Of a stretch of DNA of 64,000 nucleotides, positions 44,480 to 53,453 are shown piece after piece (the first letter of the stretch is position 1; every line of letters begins with the position of its first letter). Position numbers and translations under genes: made by a program. The DNA comes from Prevotella melaninogenica (GTDB taxonomy: Bacteria; Bacteroidota; Bacteroidia; Bacteroidales; Bacteroidaceae). The notes beneath the pieces were generated by a model, which searched no databases, was not told the origin of the DNA, and was given only the letters and a program-made list of their open reading frames with translations. The stretch is from NCBI RefSeq assembly GCF_018127965.1, contig NZ_CP072349.1, positions 1,120,001-1,184,000 of the forward strand. Direction: 5' to 3'.

Positions 44480-44610
44480 TATCTTTGCACCATACCTTAT
44501 TAGGTCGTTAGGAACATTTCAGCATACGTTTGACGCAGATACTAACACGAAGTGGAACTAAAGCGTTTCGGCTACATCAATGTTCCGTTACATATTAAAT
44601 AAAAATAATT
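44480..44610 (+). promoter_or_regulatory. -7 box and structured leader or small RNA candidate
   Basis: TATCTTTG (44480-44487) is a good -7 box. The following 130 nt have no open frame. They contain the inverted words GGAACATT (44511-44518) and AATGTTCC (44579-44586), and CGAA/TTCG arms between them. This looks like a folded leader before the next gene, or a small RNA. The -33 box is weak. Confidence 0.4.
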
Positions 44611-44653
44611 GTACCGACCAGTAGCCGATAAGTACACAAATTCTTTTAGTATT

Positions 44654-44923
44654 ATGCCAAAAGGTAAAAAAGGTGTATTGTCAGCCAAAAATGACGAGGA
44701 GAGATTACAAAATGCAATCGTTAACTATTATGCAGCGATTGGAGAACTGAAAGCCATTTGTACGGTGCAAGACAAAGAGCTTGAAAAAGTTTTGTCAATA
44801 ACAAAGGATAAGTTTCAATCTTATGAAACTTCGTGTTATTACCGCACATTAGAAAAGATTTACACAAAAGACAAGATGACAGAGGTAATTAGAAACTCCT
44901 TATTTACTGGTGTTTCTTTGTAG
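44654..44923 (+). CDS. Small unknown protein of the element
   Basis: An 89-residue soluble, Lys/Glu-rich protein (MPKGKKGVLSAKNDEERLQN; then YETSCYYRTLEKIYTKDKMT). An upstream TTG in frame (44609) would add 15 residues; the ATG at 44654 is preferred. No domain is recognised. It is followed at once by a terminator and is one of the few intact genes of the element. Confidence 0.55.
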   Translation: MPKGKKGVLSAKNDEERLQNAIVNYYAAIGELKAICTVQDKELEKVLSITKDKFQSYETSCYYRTLEKIYTKDKMTEVIRNSLFTGVSL

Positions 44924-44940
44924 TCTATCCTTAAAGGTGT

Positions 44941-44972
44941 AGGGCGGTTATTCATTTAACCGTCCTTTTTTT
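44941..44972 (+). terminator. Terminator after the small element gene
   Basis: AGGGCGGTTA (44941-44950) pairs with TAACCGTCCT (44957-44966), a 10-bp stem with one G-T pair, followed by a run of T. Confidence 0.85.
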
Positions 44973-45041
44973 ATATAGACACTATTCAACCAACAATCGA
45001 CTTATATTTAAAAGCTAATCAAAGATATATTGAAATTGTCT

Positions 45042-45075
45042 AGGCTATCCGATATGTTGGATAGCCTTTTTTCTT
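45042..45075 (+). terminator. Second terminator hairpin
   Basis: AGGCTATCC (45042-45050) and GGATAGCCT (45059-45067) form a 9-bp stem, and TTTTTTCTTTT follows. No gene lies between it and the previous terminator. It may be a backup, or end a short untranslated RNA. Confidence 0.7.
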
Positions 45076-45268
45076 TTAATGCTATATAGACTAAATAATT
45101 TACTGTATAAGAATATCAAAAGACATAAGAAAGTACCTTTAAGATGTAATCTAATCAATTACTTAACATTGATGTATTTAAGTTTGGAATTGACTTTTAA
45201 AATGATTATATTTGTAATATAAGATTTGAGATAAAAAGATACATAAAAAACAGATGATAAACACACCT

Positions 45269-47378
45269 TAGCCCAAGTTTAACAGGGAAAATTATTTTTC
45301 ATAAATTTTCGGGATGTTTTGGGTAGTATCAATTTGATAAATGGTTGATAATCAAGTGTAGAGTATTGTTGCGAGGAGTAAAATCTGATTTGTAGGACAC
45401 AGTCATATCAAAATTATTTTGTTACTTTGCACTCATGCACGCAAATGTACAGACACGATTCAACCCTGCAACAGGGAACATGGCTCCTTATTATCGCATC
45501 AAGGAGTCATATCGTGACGTGCAGGGTCATGTACATTCGCTAATTCTGTTGAACATCGGGTTCGAACCTTCACTTACTGCTGTACAGGTTCGAAAAATTG
45601 CATACGCTCTTACCGAACGCTTCAAAACCAGAAGTACACCCTCGCTTCTCAAAGAACATCTTGACGGTCTTACTCCTATTGAACAGGCAAAGGCTGACGA
45701 ATGGTGGAGCCGTATGGAGAAAGAAGGTGGAATCGATCGGTTTAATAAGGAAGAGCAGAAGTCGCTGAGAAAATATGAGAACTATATTGACCTTGAGACG
45801 GCAAACTATACTGACGCAAGGAATGTTGGTGCTGAGTGGCTCTGCAAGCAGACAATAGACAAGCTGCAATTAGAGGATTTTCTGCGCAAAAACGGCTGGA
45901 CGGAGAATGCAATACACACGGCTTTGTCAGCATTGATTGTTCGCACGGTATATGCTGTTTCTGAACGTTCATCTTATTATTATTTGCGCGATAACTCGGC
46001 TGCCGCTGAACTTTATAGTGGAGTTCCTGGCTGGACACCAGGAATCAATTCTCTGTATAAAATCACTGACAAGTTATATGAACTAAAGGAACAGTTAGAG
46101 CATCATCTGTGCAGCGTTACTGACGATCTCTTTAATATAGACAACAAGTTGATGCTCTTCGACTTAACCAACTTCTATTTCGAGGGTAGCAAGCGTAATA
46201 GCGATAAAGCCAAGTTTGGTCGATCAAAAGAAAAACGCTCTGACTGTAAACTACTTGTACTTGCATTATGTATCAATAAAGAAGGTTTTATACGTTATTC
46301 TTCAATCTTAGAGGGTAATACAGCAGATCCCAAGTCTCTACCCAATATGATTGATACGCTGGCAAAGAGGAATCCATCACGAAGCAAGGATACGCTCGTT
46401 GTCATGGATGCAGGTGTTGCCACGGAAGAGAACTTGGAGCTGATTAAAAGAAAAGGTTACAATTATCTCTGCGTATCCCGTACGAAAATGAAAGACTATA
46501 CGCTCAGTGATGATAACAAGAGCGTTACAGTAATGGATGCCCGTCGGCAGAAGATAACGCTGAAAGAGGTTAAGACAGAGGATGATAAGGATTATTATCT
46601 CGAAATAACATCTCCTTCGAAAGCTATGACAGAGTCGTCCATGAACAGGGTTTGGAGAGAGCGTTTTGAGATGGAACTGCAGAGGATAAACGATGGAATC
46701 TCCAAGAAAGGTGGAACAAAAACCTATGAAAAGGTTGTTGAACGTACAGGACGTGCCATACAGAAGTACCCATCTATAGCGAAGTTCTACCAGATTAGCT
46801 ACATAAAAAATGAGGAGAAACCCAAGCAGATGCTACGTGTAGACTGGGAGATAAAAGACCTCTCGGCAATGGAATCTGGGCATGGAGTCTATTTTCTCCG
46901 CAGCAATGTCAGGACACTTTCTGAGCGTGTGACATGGGAATACTACAATCTTATCCGTGAGATAGAATGTACGAACAAACAACTAAAGAATGATCTCAAC
47001 CTCCGTCCAATCTATCATCAGAAAGATGAGCGAAGCGACGCACACCTCTTCTTCGGTTTATTAGCCTACTGGGTGGTAAACACTATCCGTTGTCAATTAA
47101 AACGAGAAGGAGAATCCTGTTACTGGACCGAGATAGTACGACGTATGAGCACCCAAAAGCTCGTCACCACAAAAGGGAAGAATCCATTAGGTGAAACCAT
47201 CGAGATGCGCCAATGTAGTAGTCCTTCGAAGCAAGCAAAACAAATATACGATAAGTTGAACTTAAAACACTCACCATTCAAAAAGAATAAGATTTGTAGG
47301 ACACAGAGCCCATAAGAAAAACGAGGAAAGTATGGTGACAGCAACAATTAGGCGAAGGTGGGTGTTAAACTTGGGTTA
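45269..47378 (+). mobile_element. IS1634-like insertion sequence
   Basis: Imperfect terminal inverted repeats: TAGCCCAAGTTTAACA on the left (from 45269) and TGTTAAACTTGGGTTA on the right (47363-47378), one mismatch. Exact ends and target duplication are not settled: GATAA stands directly after the right end (47379) but 9 bp outside the left end. One intact transposase gene is inside. It is inserted within the integrative element, in non-coding DNA as far as visible. Confidence 0.8.
45435..47315 (+). CDS. IS1634-family DDE transposase
   Basis: A 626-residue transposase of the IS4-related IS1634 group. DDE-type motifs are seen: LMLFDLTNFYFEGSK (first Asp), DTLVVMDAGVATEENLELI (second Asp) and the C-terminal REIECTNKQLKNDLNLRPIY with Glu. 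The frame is complete, so the IS may be active. A -7-like TTACTTTG ends only 5 nt before the ATG, so the mRNA could be nearly leaderless. Codon use is unlike the AT-rich element around it, as expected for a later insertion. Confidence 0.88.
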   Translation: MHANVQTRFNPATGNMAPYYRIKESYRDVQGHVHSLILLNIGFEPSLTAVQVRKIAYALTERFKTRSTPSLLKEHLDGLTPIEQAKADEWWSRMEKEGGIDRFNKEEQKSLRKYENYIDLETANYTDARNVGAEWLCKQTIDKLQLEDFLRKNGWTENAIHTALSALIVRTVYAVSERSSYYYLRDNSAAAELYSGVPGWTPGINSLYKITDKLYELKEQLEHHLCSVTDDLFNIDNKLMLFDLTNFYFEGSKRNSDKAKFGRSKEKRSDCKLLVLALCINKEGFIRYSSILEGNTADPKSLPNMIDTLAKRNPSRSKDTLVVMDAGVATEENLELIKRKGYNYLCVSRTKMKDYTLSDDNKSVTVMDARRQKITLKEVKTEDDKDYYLEITSPSKAMTESSMNRVWRERFEMELQRINDGISKKGGTKTYEKVVERTGRAIQKYPSIAKFYQISYIKNEEKPKQMLRVDWEIKDLSAMESGHGVYFLRSNVRTLSERVTWEYYNLIREIECTNKQLKNDLNLRPIYHQKDERSDAHLFFGLLAYWVVNTIRCQLKREGESCYWTEIVRRMSTQKLVTTKGKNPLGETIEMRQCSSPSKQAKQIYDKLNLKHSPFKKNKICRTQSP

Positions 47379-47413
47379 GATAAGTTTTTGTAGAACAAAG
47401 TTAAACGCAAACA

Positions 47414-47809
47414 ATGAAATACTATACTTATGATGATGTATGTAAGATTGCCGTTAAAAGTGGAATTAAGCCAAATAAAGTAATGGTTGGAATATGGGCA
47501 AAGATGAACGGATATACCAAAGTAAAGAGAGAGATAAAGGATAATAAACTAACATCATTATATATCTATGAAAAAGAAGTATATTAAACCAGAAATCAAG
47601 ATTATAAAATAGATACTGATAACAACCTACTACAAAATAGTTGTAATCAATGGAAAGAATACAAAGGTAGTTGGATAAGTAGAAACGGATTTAACTATAA
47701 TGATAATGGTTATAGCCAGTGGGGAAATGGTGTAATAGAAGGAGAAGGAATAAATATATATTCAGATGACGGTGTTAAATGGTATTACTATGATGATAAA
47801 TGCTATTAA
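47414..47809 (+). pseudogene. Small element gene interrupted by a stop
   Basis: From ATG 47414 the frame encodes 57 residues (MKYYTYDDVCKIAVKSGIKP...) and meets TAA at 47585. The same frame then continues for 73 sense codons (IDTDNNLLQNSCNQWKEYKG..., ending YYYDDKCY) to TAA at 47807. Similar composition on both sides suggests one former gene of about 130 residues with a nonsense change. Two separate peptides are possible but the second has no start codon. No family recognised. Confidence 0.5.
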
Positions 47810-47858
47810 AGAGATACTTAACAGCCAAGATAATTAATTACTAATCTAACCTTAAAAA

Positions 47859-48074
47859 ATGATAGTCATAACAATTACAACACTAATAGAAACTTTATTA
47901 ATAGTAGGTATTATTTCAATAGTCCTAGATATAAATAACCAATTAGAAATAAACAAGTTAATCAAAATAAGAATGAGAGCAATAAGAGTAAATAGAGAAC
48001 AAGCAAATAAATGTATAGACGATTTAAATAAAGTATTAGCAGATAAGAATATAACTATAGATGAAATATTATAG
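47859..48074 (+). CDS. Small membrane protein of the element
   Basis: A 71-residue protein with one N-terminal membrane helix (MIVITITTLIETLLIVGIIS) and a basic, then acidic helical tail (NKLIKIRMRAIRVNREQANK). No family recognised. The frame is intact, but the genes on both sides are broken, so expression is uncertain. Confidence 0.45.
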   Translation: MIVITITTLIETLLIVGIISIVLDINNQLEINKLIKIRMRAIRVNREQANKCIDDLNKVLADKNITIDEIL

Positions 48075-48097
48075 ATACAGTATGATTATAAGGTTAC

Positions 48098-48507
48098 TGC
48101 AATAGAATATACCTAGATGAGTTAAAAAATATATGTGATGTATATTACCTTAACTTTGATGAAGTGAAGTTATTTGATACCACTGGCAAATATGACATAT
48201 ATAAGAATATGGCAAATAGTAAGACGAAAGAACAAAGAGATAGAATAAGTTAGTTACATAGTCTTTTATTATTTATTCCAGTTGAAGTTATAAAACTTGT
48301 ATAGTAGAAAATAAAGGTATTCTATCAGTAGATAAAGAAAAGGTTTATAATTTCTATACAGATTATACAGATAATGAAAAAGCATTTAATAACCTAAATA
48401 AGATTATTAAACTAATGAAAGATTTAAATATAAAGTCCAGTGATATTAAACTACTTATAGATAATGACTATAATATAAATGCACAATACTTTAAACAAAT
48501 ATTCTGA
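48098..48507 (+). pseudogene. Decayed gene remnant with stop and frameshift
   Basis: One frame reads protein-like sequence (YLDELKNICDVYYLNFDEVK) to a TAG at 48251 and a double TAG at 48302. Sense sequence then continues in another frame from 48304 (VENKGILSVDKEKVYNFYTD, ending NAQYFKQIF) to TGA at 48505. This suggests one former gene of about 130 residues with a nonsense change and a shift. The product is unknown. From 48508 to 48982 only short AT-rich frames with many stops are seen, probably more debris. Confidence 0.45.
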
Positions 48508-48982
48508 TATGTATTACGACAATAAGAAAAGGATATATAAGGATAAATAGGATATAGAAAGACGTTGTAAGATAGATATAAGAAAAATAGATTAGATGAT
48601 AAATAATAAAGAAATTATTTATTTTGAAAGAAAATAGTTAGCCAATTTATTGCTTAATAATACAGTAGAATTTGGAGTAATAGAATACAGCACTTTGGAT
48701 AAGTTAAAGCCATAATAAATAAAGGTGTAATTATAGCTTAGTTTATTATATTAAGATAGTCTGAAAGGACAAAATATAAACTTTATAATTACATCTTATT
48801 TATTTATCTGACAAGTGCAGTTTTTTATAAAAAGGGGTCTATATATGAAATGAAACTTATCACCCAATAAATTTACGTAAAATGCACCTAAAGTTTTGTT
48901 TTTATAGGTTGATAGGAAAAGTAAAGTTTAAGGCTTAATATACTAGATAAATTATACCATTACAAAACAACTGATTAATAAA

Positions 48983-50727
48983 ATGATTAATACAATATAC
49001 TTTAATACCGAATATGTAAACCAAAATAAAGATTTTAAAGAGATACCAAACGGATATATAGATAAAACAATTTGCGGTTGTGGCTTGACTAGTATTGCAC
49101 TAGAAAATAACTTAGATACAATTATAGCAGTACCGACCATTGCACTTGTAGATAATAAGATAAACCAATACCCAAACGAACGTTATAAAGGTAGTATATT
49201 TGGAGTTAAAGGGGGTATATCGGATAAAGATATAGAAAAGTATGTATATCAGCAAAGAGTGCTTAAAATGCCTATAAAAATAATGGTTACTTATGATAGT
49301 CTTTATAAGTTAGAAAGTTTATTTGATACTTGTAAATTAGTAATAGATGAAAGCGACCAATTACTTAAAGCAACCAAATTAAAGATAACTACAAAGAATA
49401 AAGATATAGACGTTATTACTTACTTATTTAATATATGTGAGAAGTATAAAGATAAAGTTTCATTTATCAGCGCAACACCTATCCCATTAAATATATGCCT
49501 AAATGGATAAGTGAAATACCACAATATAAATTTGAATTTAGTAACACAATAAAGATTACACCTATAACAATGAAACGTACTTTTCCTTTTGTTGCATTAA
49601 AAGATGAGATTATAAGACCTATAGAAAGTAAAGGTAGCGTTTTAATTGGAGATAGAAAAATAGATAAGTGTATTATTTTTATTAATAGTGTAGAAAATAT
49701 CATTAATATAATAAAAGACTGCAACCTTAATAAAGAAGATGTAGCAATACTTTGCAGTGATACAACAAGAAACGATTATAAGATAAGAGGATATAACAGA
49801 ATAGACAAGCCAAATAATTTACCAAAATATACTTTTATAACAAGTAGTGGTTTTGAGGGTATCGACTTATTAGATGATACAGCTATTAATATAGTTGTAA
49901 GTAATACTACAAAAGACTGTCAGATGATAAATTTGCTTACTGACTTAAAACAAGCAACAAGCAGACAAAGAAATAAGCATAACCCAAATTACAACCGATT
50001 TATATATATCTATAATCAAAATGCTTTTAGTAAGTCAGAAGATGAACTAATAGGTATCATAGAGAATACAAGAAAAGAAATAATAGAGAATTGTAGTTTA
50101 TTAGATGATTTAAGAATTAATAAAGATGATAGATATTTAAGCACTGCAACACGCTTTTTAGAAAGTAAGACATTTGTAAATTATACCTTACCAAATAAAA
50201 ATAACAACGGCTTTATAATAAATGATAATGCTTTTAATGCAGACAAATATTTTATACTTGAAACTAGAAAGCAATTTACTAAAGGTTTTGATGTTATAGG
50301 AGCATTTGATGTTAAGCCAATAGAAGTAACAGCACCAAGAAATAAAAGTAAATATAGTTATTCCGTATTACTTGATAAGTACAAAAATATGATTAAAGGA
50401 GATAATAGCCTATCTTTTACTAAAGATGAAATGGCAACAGAAAACTATATATTAATAGATACGTATTATAAGCAATACAATGGCTTTACAAATAATTCAA
50501 GCTATGCAAAGAAAATGATAAAGGTTTATAATGATGATTGGAAACGTCTTACATACGAAATAATAAACATATTCCCAAAAGGTATATATGTAAAGAAAGA
50601 AGTAAAGGACAAGTTAAACCAGCTATATAACAAATATGGAATAAAAAGAAAAGCAAAGATAACCGACTTATCCAATGACTTTAATTTAATCATAAGAGAA
50701 ACACAAAGGAGAGTGCAAATAATATGA
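48983..50727 (+). pseudogene. SF2 DEAD-like helicase, split by a frameshift
   Basis: Two overlapping frames (48983-49510 and 49495-50727) together give one helicase of about 575 residues. Motif I is unusual: DKTICGCGLTSIALE, with no Lys in the loop itself. Motif II is LVIDESDQLL (DESD), motif III FISATPIPL, motif V ITSSGFEGIDLL and motif VI QATSRQRNKHN. The shift lies between SATPIPLN in the first frame and YMPKWISEIPQYKF in the second, near 49480-49500. Helicases of this kind may serve replication of small mobile elements. With the break between the two RecA lobes it is probably non-functional. Confidence 0.72.
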
Positions 50728-50866
50728 TAGCTTAATAAAATCATTTCCTACTTACTAGCAATAAAAACAAATAATGTCTTATAGATGAGTTGTTAGTAAG
50801 TAGTAACCTTTCTATATATGGACTTTTTTGTATTGTGCTTAATAATACCAACCACAATCGTAATAT

Positions 50867-51013
50867 AAAACCGAGCAAAGGAAAAGATGTAATTACATAG
50901 AAAGTAAGTTAGACCTATTAGCCAATAAGACTAGCTACTGACATTTTGAATATAAGAACTATACAGACAACCGAAAGACAAGAATAAACCGTAATAGCTT
51001 TAATTCGTTGTAA
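50867..51013 (+). pseudogene. Possible small gene remnant
   Basis: A frame reads KTEQRKRCNYIESKLDLLAN, then TGA, then HFEYKNYTDNRKTRINRNSF to TAA at 51011. Length and composition hint at a former small gene, but support is weak. The rest of 50728-51358 is AT-rich DNA without a usable frame or clear structure. Confidence 0.25.
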
Positions 51014-51358
51014 TCAAATATATTTTGCCCCTATGCTTAGTTTATTGTGCTGATTGGCTAACAAAGTTAGTCTATTGATTGCCTTAAACGTTGTTTAGGG
51101 AAAAACAAGTTTATCCGTACCTTTACAAAAGATTAGCGCATTATTAAGTGTGCAGTAGACATTAATAACGCTATAAGGTTAGTAAACCAACCTAAAGGGT
51201 ATATAACACCGATAAAGCAGTGATTAAGTAGGGTTTTCGACTTTACAAAAAATACCTATTGTGTGAAAAGCGGTGGTGGGTGGTTTAAAAGCCTATAACC
51301 GAAAAAAAAGACCCCATACCCCCCTTTATTTCAGAAATATTACCTACATTTGCAGTAC

Positions 51359-51380
51359 AATAATGACCGTCAATAATGAC
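51359..51380. promoter_or_regulatory. Right-end AATAATGAC pair
   Basis: AATAATGAC at 51359-51367 and 51372-51380, 13 bp apart, in the last 75 bp of the element. They match the word repeated beside the recombinase gene at the left end and are likely recombinase or excisionase sites. Confidence 0.5.
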
Positions 51381-51409
51381 AAGCAGCGTGAAACCCTTAT
51401 AAACAAAGG

Positions 51410-51432
51410 AATTTATGTTTTTTTGTTAAAAA
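51410..51432. repeat. attR: right copy of the 23-bp direct repeat
   Basis: Identical to 42495-42517. It ends 21 bp before the -33 box of the SRP RNA promoter. The insertion therefore leaves that promoter complete. Confidence 0.75.
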
Positions 51433-51453
51433 CAGAAAAAGTTTTGATTTCTC

Positions 51454-51485
51454 TTTGCCAGAAATAAATAATTTATGTATCTTTG
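51454..51485 (+). promoter_or_regulatory. Promoter of the SRP RNA-tRNA unit
   Basis: TTTG (51454-51457), 20 nt, TATCTTTG (51478-51485): a full match to the Bacteroidota consensus. Transcription should start near 51491. Confidence 0.8.
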
Positions 51486-51490
51486 CATCC

Positions 51491-51618
51491 GCTTTAACAG
51501 CAATGGTAAAGCAGAAGACGGGCAAGTCTCTTACGACCAGCTCCCTTTGAATCCCCCAGGACGGGAACGTAGCAAGGGCAGAAGGTTGTAGCGGTGCGAT
51601 AGGAATCGCTTGTCCACC
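51491..51618 (+). ncRNA. ffs: Signal recognition particle RNA, small bacterial type
   Basis: The conserved apical part is visible as CCCCCAGGACGGGAACGTAG followed by CAAGGGCAG (51554-51582). It has the GGAA-type tetraloop and the AGCA asymmetric loop that binds the Ffh M domain. It pairs with Ffh and targets nascent membrane proteins to FtsY. The ends are estimated: start from the promoter, end from the tRNA start 3 nt later. It is probably processed from a shared transcript with tRNA-Thr. The flanking arms (GACCAGCTCCCT / GGTTGTAGCGGTGCG) fit a long hairpin. Confidence 0.75.
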
Positions 51619-51620
51619 CC

Positions 51621-51694
51621 GCCTCTTTAGCTCAGTTGGCCAGAGCACGTGATTTGTAATCTCGGGGTCGTTGGTTCGAATCCGACAAGAGGCT
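51621..51694 (+). tRNA. tRNA-Thr (anticodon TGT)
   Basis: A 74-nt cloverleaf: acceptor GCCTCTT/AAGAGGC, D stem GCTC/GAGC, anticodon stem CGTGA/TCTCG (one mismatch), loop TTTGTAA with anticodon TGT, T stem GTTGG/CCGAC, T loop TTCGAAT. CCA is not encoded. It reads ACA-type Thr codons. It lies 3 nt after the SRP RNA region and is not interrupted by the nearby element. Confidence 0.92.
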
Positions 51695-51726
51695 CAAATT
51701 GATAGAATGACTAAGAACACAGAAGA

Positions 51727-51753
51727 AGGTATGTCGTGAGGCATACCTTTTTG
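51727..51753 (+). terminator. Terminator after tRNA-Thr
   Basis: AGGTATG (51727-51733) and CATACCT (51742-51748) form a 7-bp stem with a TTTTT tail, 33 nt after the tRNA. It should end the SRP RNA-tRNA transcript. Confidence 0.75.
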
Positions 51754-51888
51754 CATTATAAGATGTCAGAAGAGTTTCTGATTATTTAATTAGGGATTCA
51801 AAACATTTTGAAAAGAGTTCTATAGGAACCCAAATTATCAAGACTATATTTTATCTTGGCATTACATTGTCAAGTAGGAGAAAGCCCC

Positions 51889-52089
51889 CTACTCCCAAAT
51901 CTTCGCAGCGAGTTTAACAAACTCAACCTTACCATCAATGTAATCAGCAAAATATTCTGCAGCTGGCACACCATCAGGAAGATTACATGAGCCACAACCG
52001 CCACACGAAGGTGCCTTACAATGGAAACGTTCTTGAATAAACTCAATTCGCTCTTCTCGGTCTGAATATTCTATTTGTGGTGCTAACAT
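51889..52089 (-). CDS. Small Cys-rich protein
   Basis: A 66-residue protein with a compact Cys cluster (CKAPSCGGCGSCNLPDGVPA), which could bind zinc or an iron-sulfur cluster, and an acidic helical end. It has no signal peptide. No family is recognised, though the clean frame and core-like codon use suggest a real gene. It stands 124 nt before the HAD gene stop on the same strand. Confidence 0.6.
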   Translation of the reverse strand: MLAPQIEYSDREERIEFIQERFHCKAPSCGGCGSCNLPDGVPAAEYFADYIDGKVEFVKLAAKIWE

Positions 52090-52213
52090 CTCACTAACTA
52101 TTTGTTTAAAAATATTTTACCTCCTTACAATAATGAATCTGCAAACTTACACAAAATATTCGACATATAATGAAATAATTACAAAAGTTTCAGCAAGTAA
52201 AAGCAAAACAAGT

Positions 52214-52903
52214 TTACAAAACTTGCTTCAACTGTGTAAAATACTCCAACTTTAACAAATGAGGGTGTTCATACTCCTCTACAACTTCATGCTGCCATGT
52301 TGTATGAAAAGGTATATGAGCTGCCCAACCACCAAGTTTTAATACGGGTTCTATATCCGAACGAAAAGAATTACCCACCATCAACAACTGCTCAACATTA
52401 ATGGAAAACCTCTCACACAATTGGTAATAAGACGCCTCTGTCTTATCTGAGACAACTATAATATCATCAAAAAATGGCATTAAGCCTGAACGATAAAACT
52501 TATTTTCTTGATCAAGCAGTTCACCTTTAGTAAAGACAACTAAATGGTATTCTCCTGTTTCACGTAACACCTTTAAAGTTTCTTCAACTCCATCCATTGG
52601 CTTACCTGGCAGTTGGAGAAGTTCTTTACCTAATTTTATAATCTTCTCAACCTCATCTGCTTTTAACCTCCCCCCACTTACCTCTATTGCATTCTCCAAT
52701 AAAGATAATAAAAAAGCCTTACTCCCATAACCCAGAAGTGGCATATTTGCTGTTTCAACAGCAAAAAGAGCTTTAGAAATCTCATCGGCTGAGGCGTATG
52801 ACTTTAATAGTTCACAATACTCTTTCTCTACCGCCTCAAAATAAGTTTGACACTCCCACAGGGTATCATCTGCATCAAAGGCTATTAATGATATATCTTT
52901 CAT
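52214..52903 (-). CDS. HAD-superfamily hydrolase
   Basis: A 229-residue phosphatase-like protein. Motif I is IAFDADDTLWECQ with the nucleophile Asp and the acid/base Asp two residues on. Motif II is HLVVFTKGE, the Lys comes at SDKTEASYY, and motif IV is MVGNSFRSDIEPVL. A helical cap lies between motifs I and II. It is the haloacid dehalogenase type acting on small phosphorylated metabolites; the substrate cannot be told. From 52904 to 53038 nothing is seen. Confidence 0.88.
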   Translation of the reverse strand: MKDISLIAFDADDTLWECQTYFEAVEKEYCELLKSYASADEISKALFAVETANMPLLGYGSKAFLLSLLENAIEVSGGRLKADEVEKIIKLGKELLQLPGKPMDGVEETLKVLRETGEYHLVVFTKGELLDQENKFYRSGLMPFFDDIIVVSDKTEASYYQLCERFSINVEQLLMVGNSFRSDIEPVLKLGGWAAHIPFHTTWQHEVVEEYEHPHLLKLEYFTQLKQVL

Positions 52904-53038
52904 AACTTTATTGTTTCCACCTGCAAAATTACATTATTTATATGTGTAACACAAATAACAGCCACAAAATAATCTATATATTTAACTAACTACCTTATTG
53001 ATGTAAGCGTCGTTCTAAAAAGATTATTATAGACTTAA

Positions 53039-53243
53039 CTTAAACCCAAATCGGTCATTAGACCACAATATGTATAACTCTTATTACTAATGGCATTATT
53101 TCCTAACATCGTTTTTTCTTGTCGGCATCTTGTGTGTCTTTGTAACTTGACGTAGCTCGCTACACCTGCGTTACAAAGTTAAACAATCTGCTCGATAATA
53201 AAACAAAATTTGTTTTAGCCCCTAATGAACGATTTAGGTTAAA
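53039..53243. repeat. MITE-like element with terminal inverted repeats
   Basis: The left end CTTAAACCCAAATCGGTCAT (53039 onward, to TTAG) and the right end CTAATGAACGATTTAGGTTA (53222 onward) are imperfect inverted repeats of about 22 bp. Inside is a hairpin CTTTGTAAC (53138-53146) / GTTACAAAG (53170-53178) with GTAG/CTAC. There is no coding capacity. A degenerate partial copy is at 37365. Target duplications were not found. Confidence 0.5.
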
Positions 53244-53416
53244 TCGTTTCTCTATAAAATTCAAATAATTATTTTCTTAGACTTTAGAAAACCTCCCCCC
53301 CAAAAAAAATATTTCTTCAAAATGAAATAAACATCAATCCCTTTTACCACCAAGATTCCAAGCATAAAAGTACAGAAAATTAGTAATTTATCCAATATTT
53401 TTTAGCCCAAATAATT

Positions 53417-53447
53417 TTTGTAGAATGAATAGTTTTATATAAATTTG
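53417..53447 (+). promoter_or_regulatory. nrdD promoter
   Basis: TTTG (53417-53420), 19 nt, TAAATTTG (53440-53447), a full consensus match. The leader to the start codon is about 150 nt. Confidence 0.75.
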
Positions 53448-53453
53448 CAACAG

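Larger units (their letters stand above)
42495..51432. mobile_element. Degenerate integrative element, about 8.9 kb
   Basis: The region is bounded by identical 23-bp direct repeats (42495-42517 and 51410-51432). It has a tyrosine recombinase next to the left end and is visibly more AT-rich than its flanks. Contents are a recombinase, a small unknown gene, an IS1634-like IS, several broken small genes and a frameshifted SF2 helicase. No relaxase, conjugation or phage structural gene is seen, so it is a small integrative or satellite-type element. It probably can no longer replicate or express its helicase. Confidence 0.75.

Noticed and set aside
45256..45260. GATAA target duplication of the IS1634-like element
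   Set aside because: The right GATAA abuts the inverted repeat but the left one is 9 bp away from it, so the duplication is not convincing.
47414..48507. Stop-codon reassignment (TAG or other) in the element
   Set aside because: Interrupted frames show TAA, TAG and TGA as well as frameshifts, while the recombinase, transposase and helicase frames need no reassigned codon. Decay explains the pattern.
42495..51432. Prophage or conjugative transposon
   Set aside because: No capsid, tail, portal, terminase, relaxase or mating-channel gene is recognisable.
51621..51694. tRNA-Thr as the att site of the element
   Set aside because: No copy of the tRNA 3' end occurs at the left border. The shared 23-bp repeat lies upstream of the SRP RNA promoter instead.
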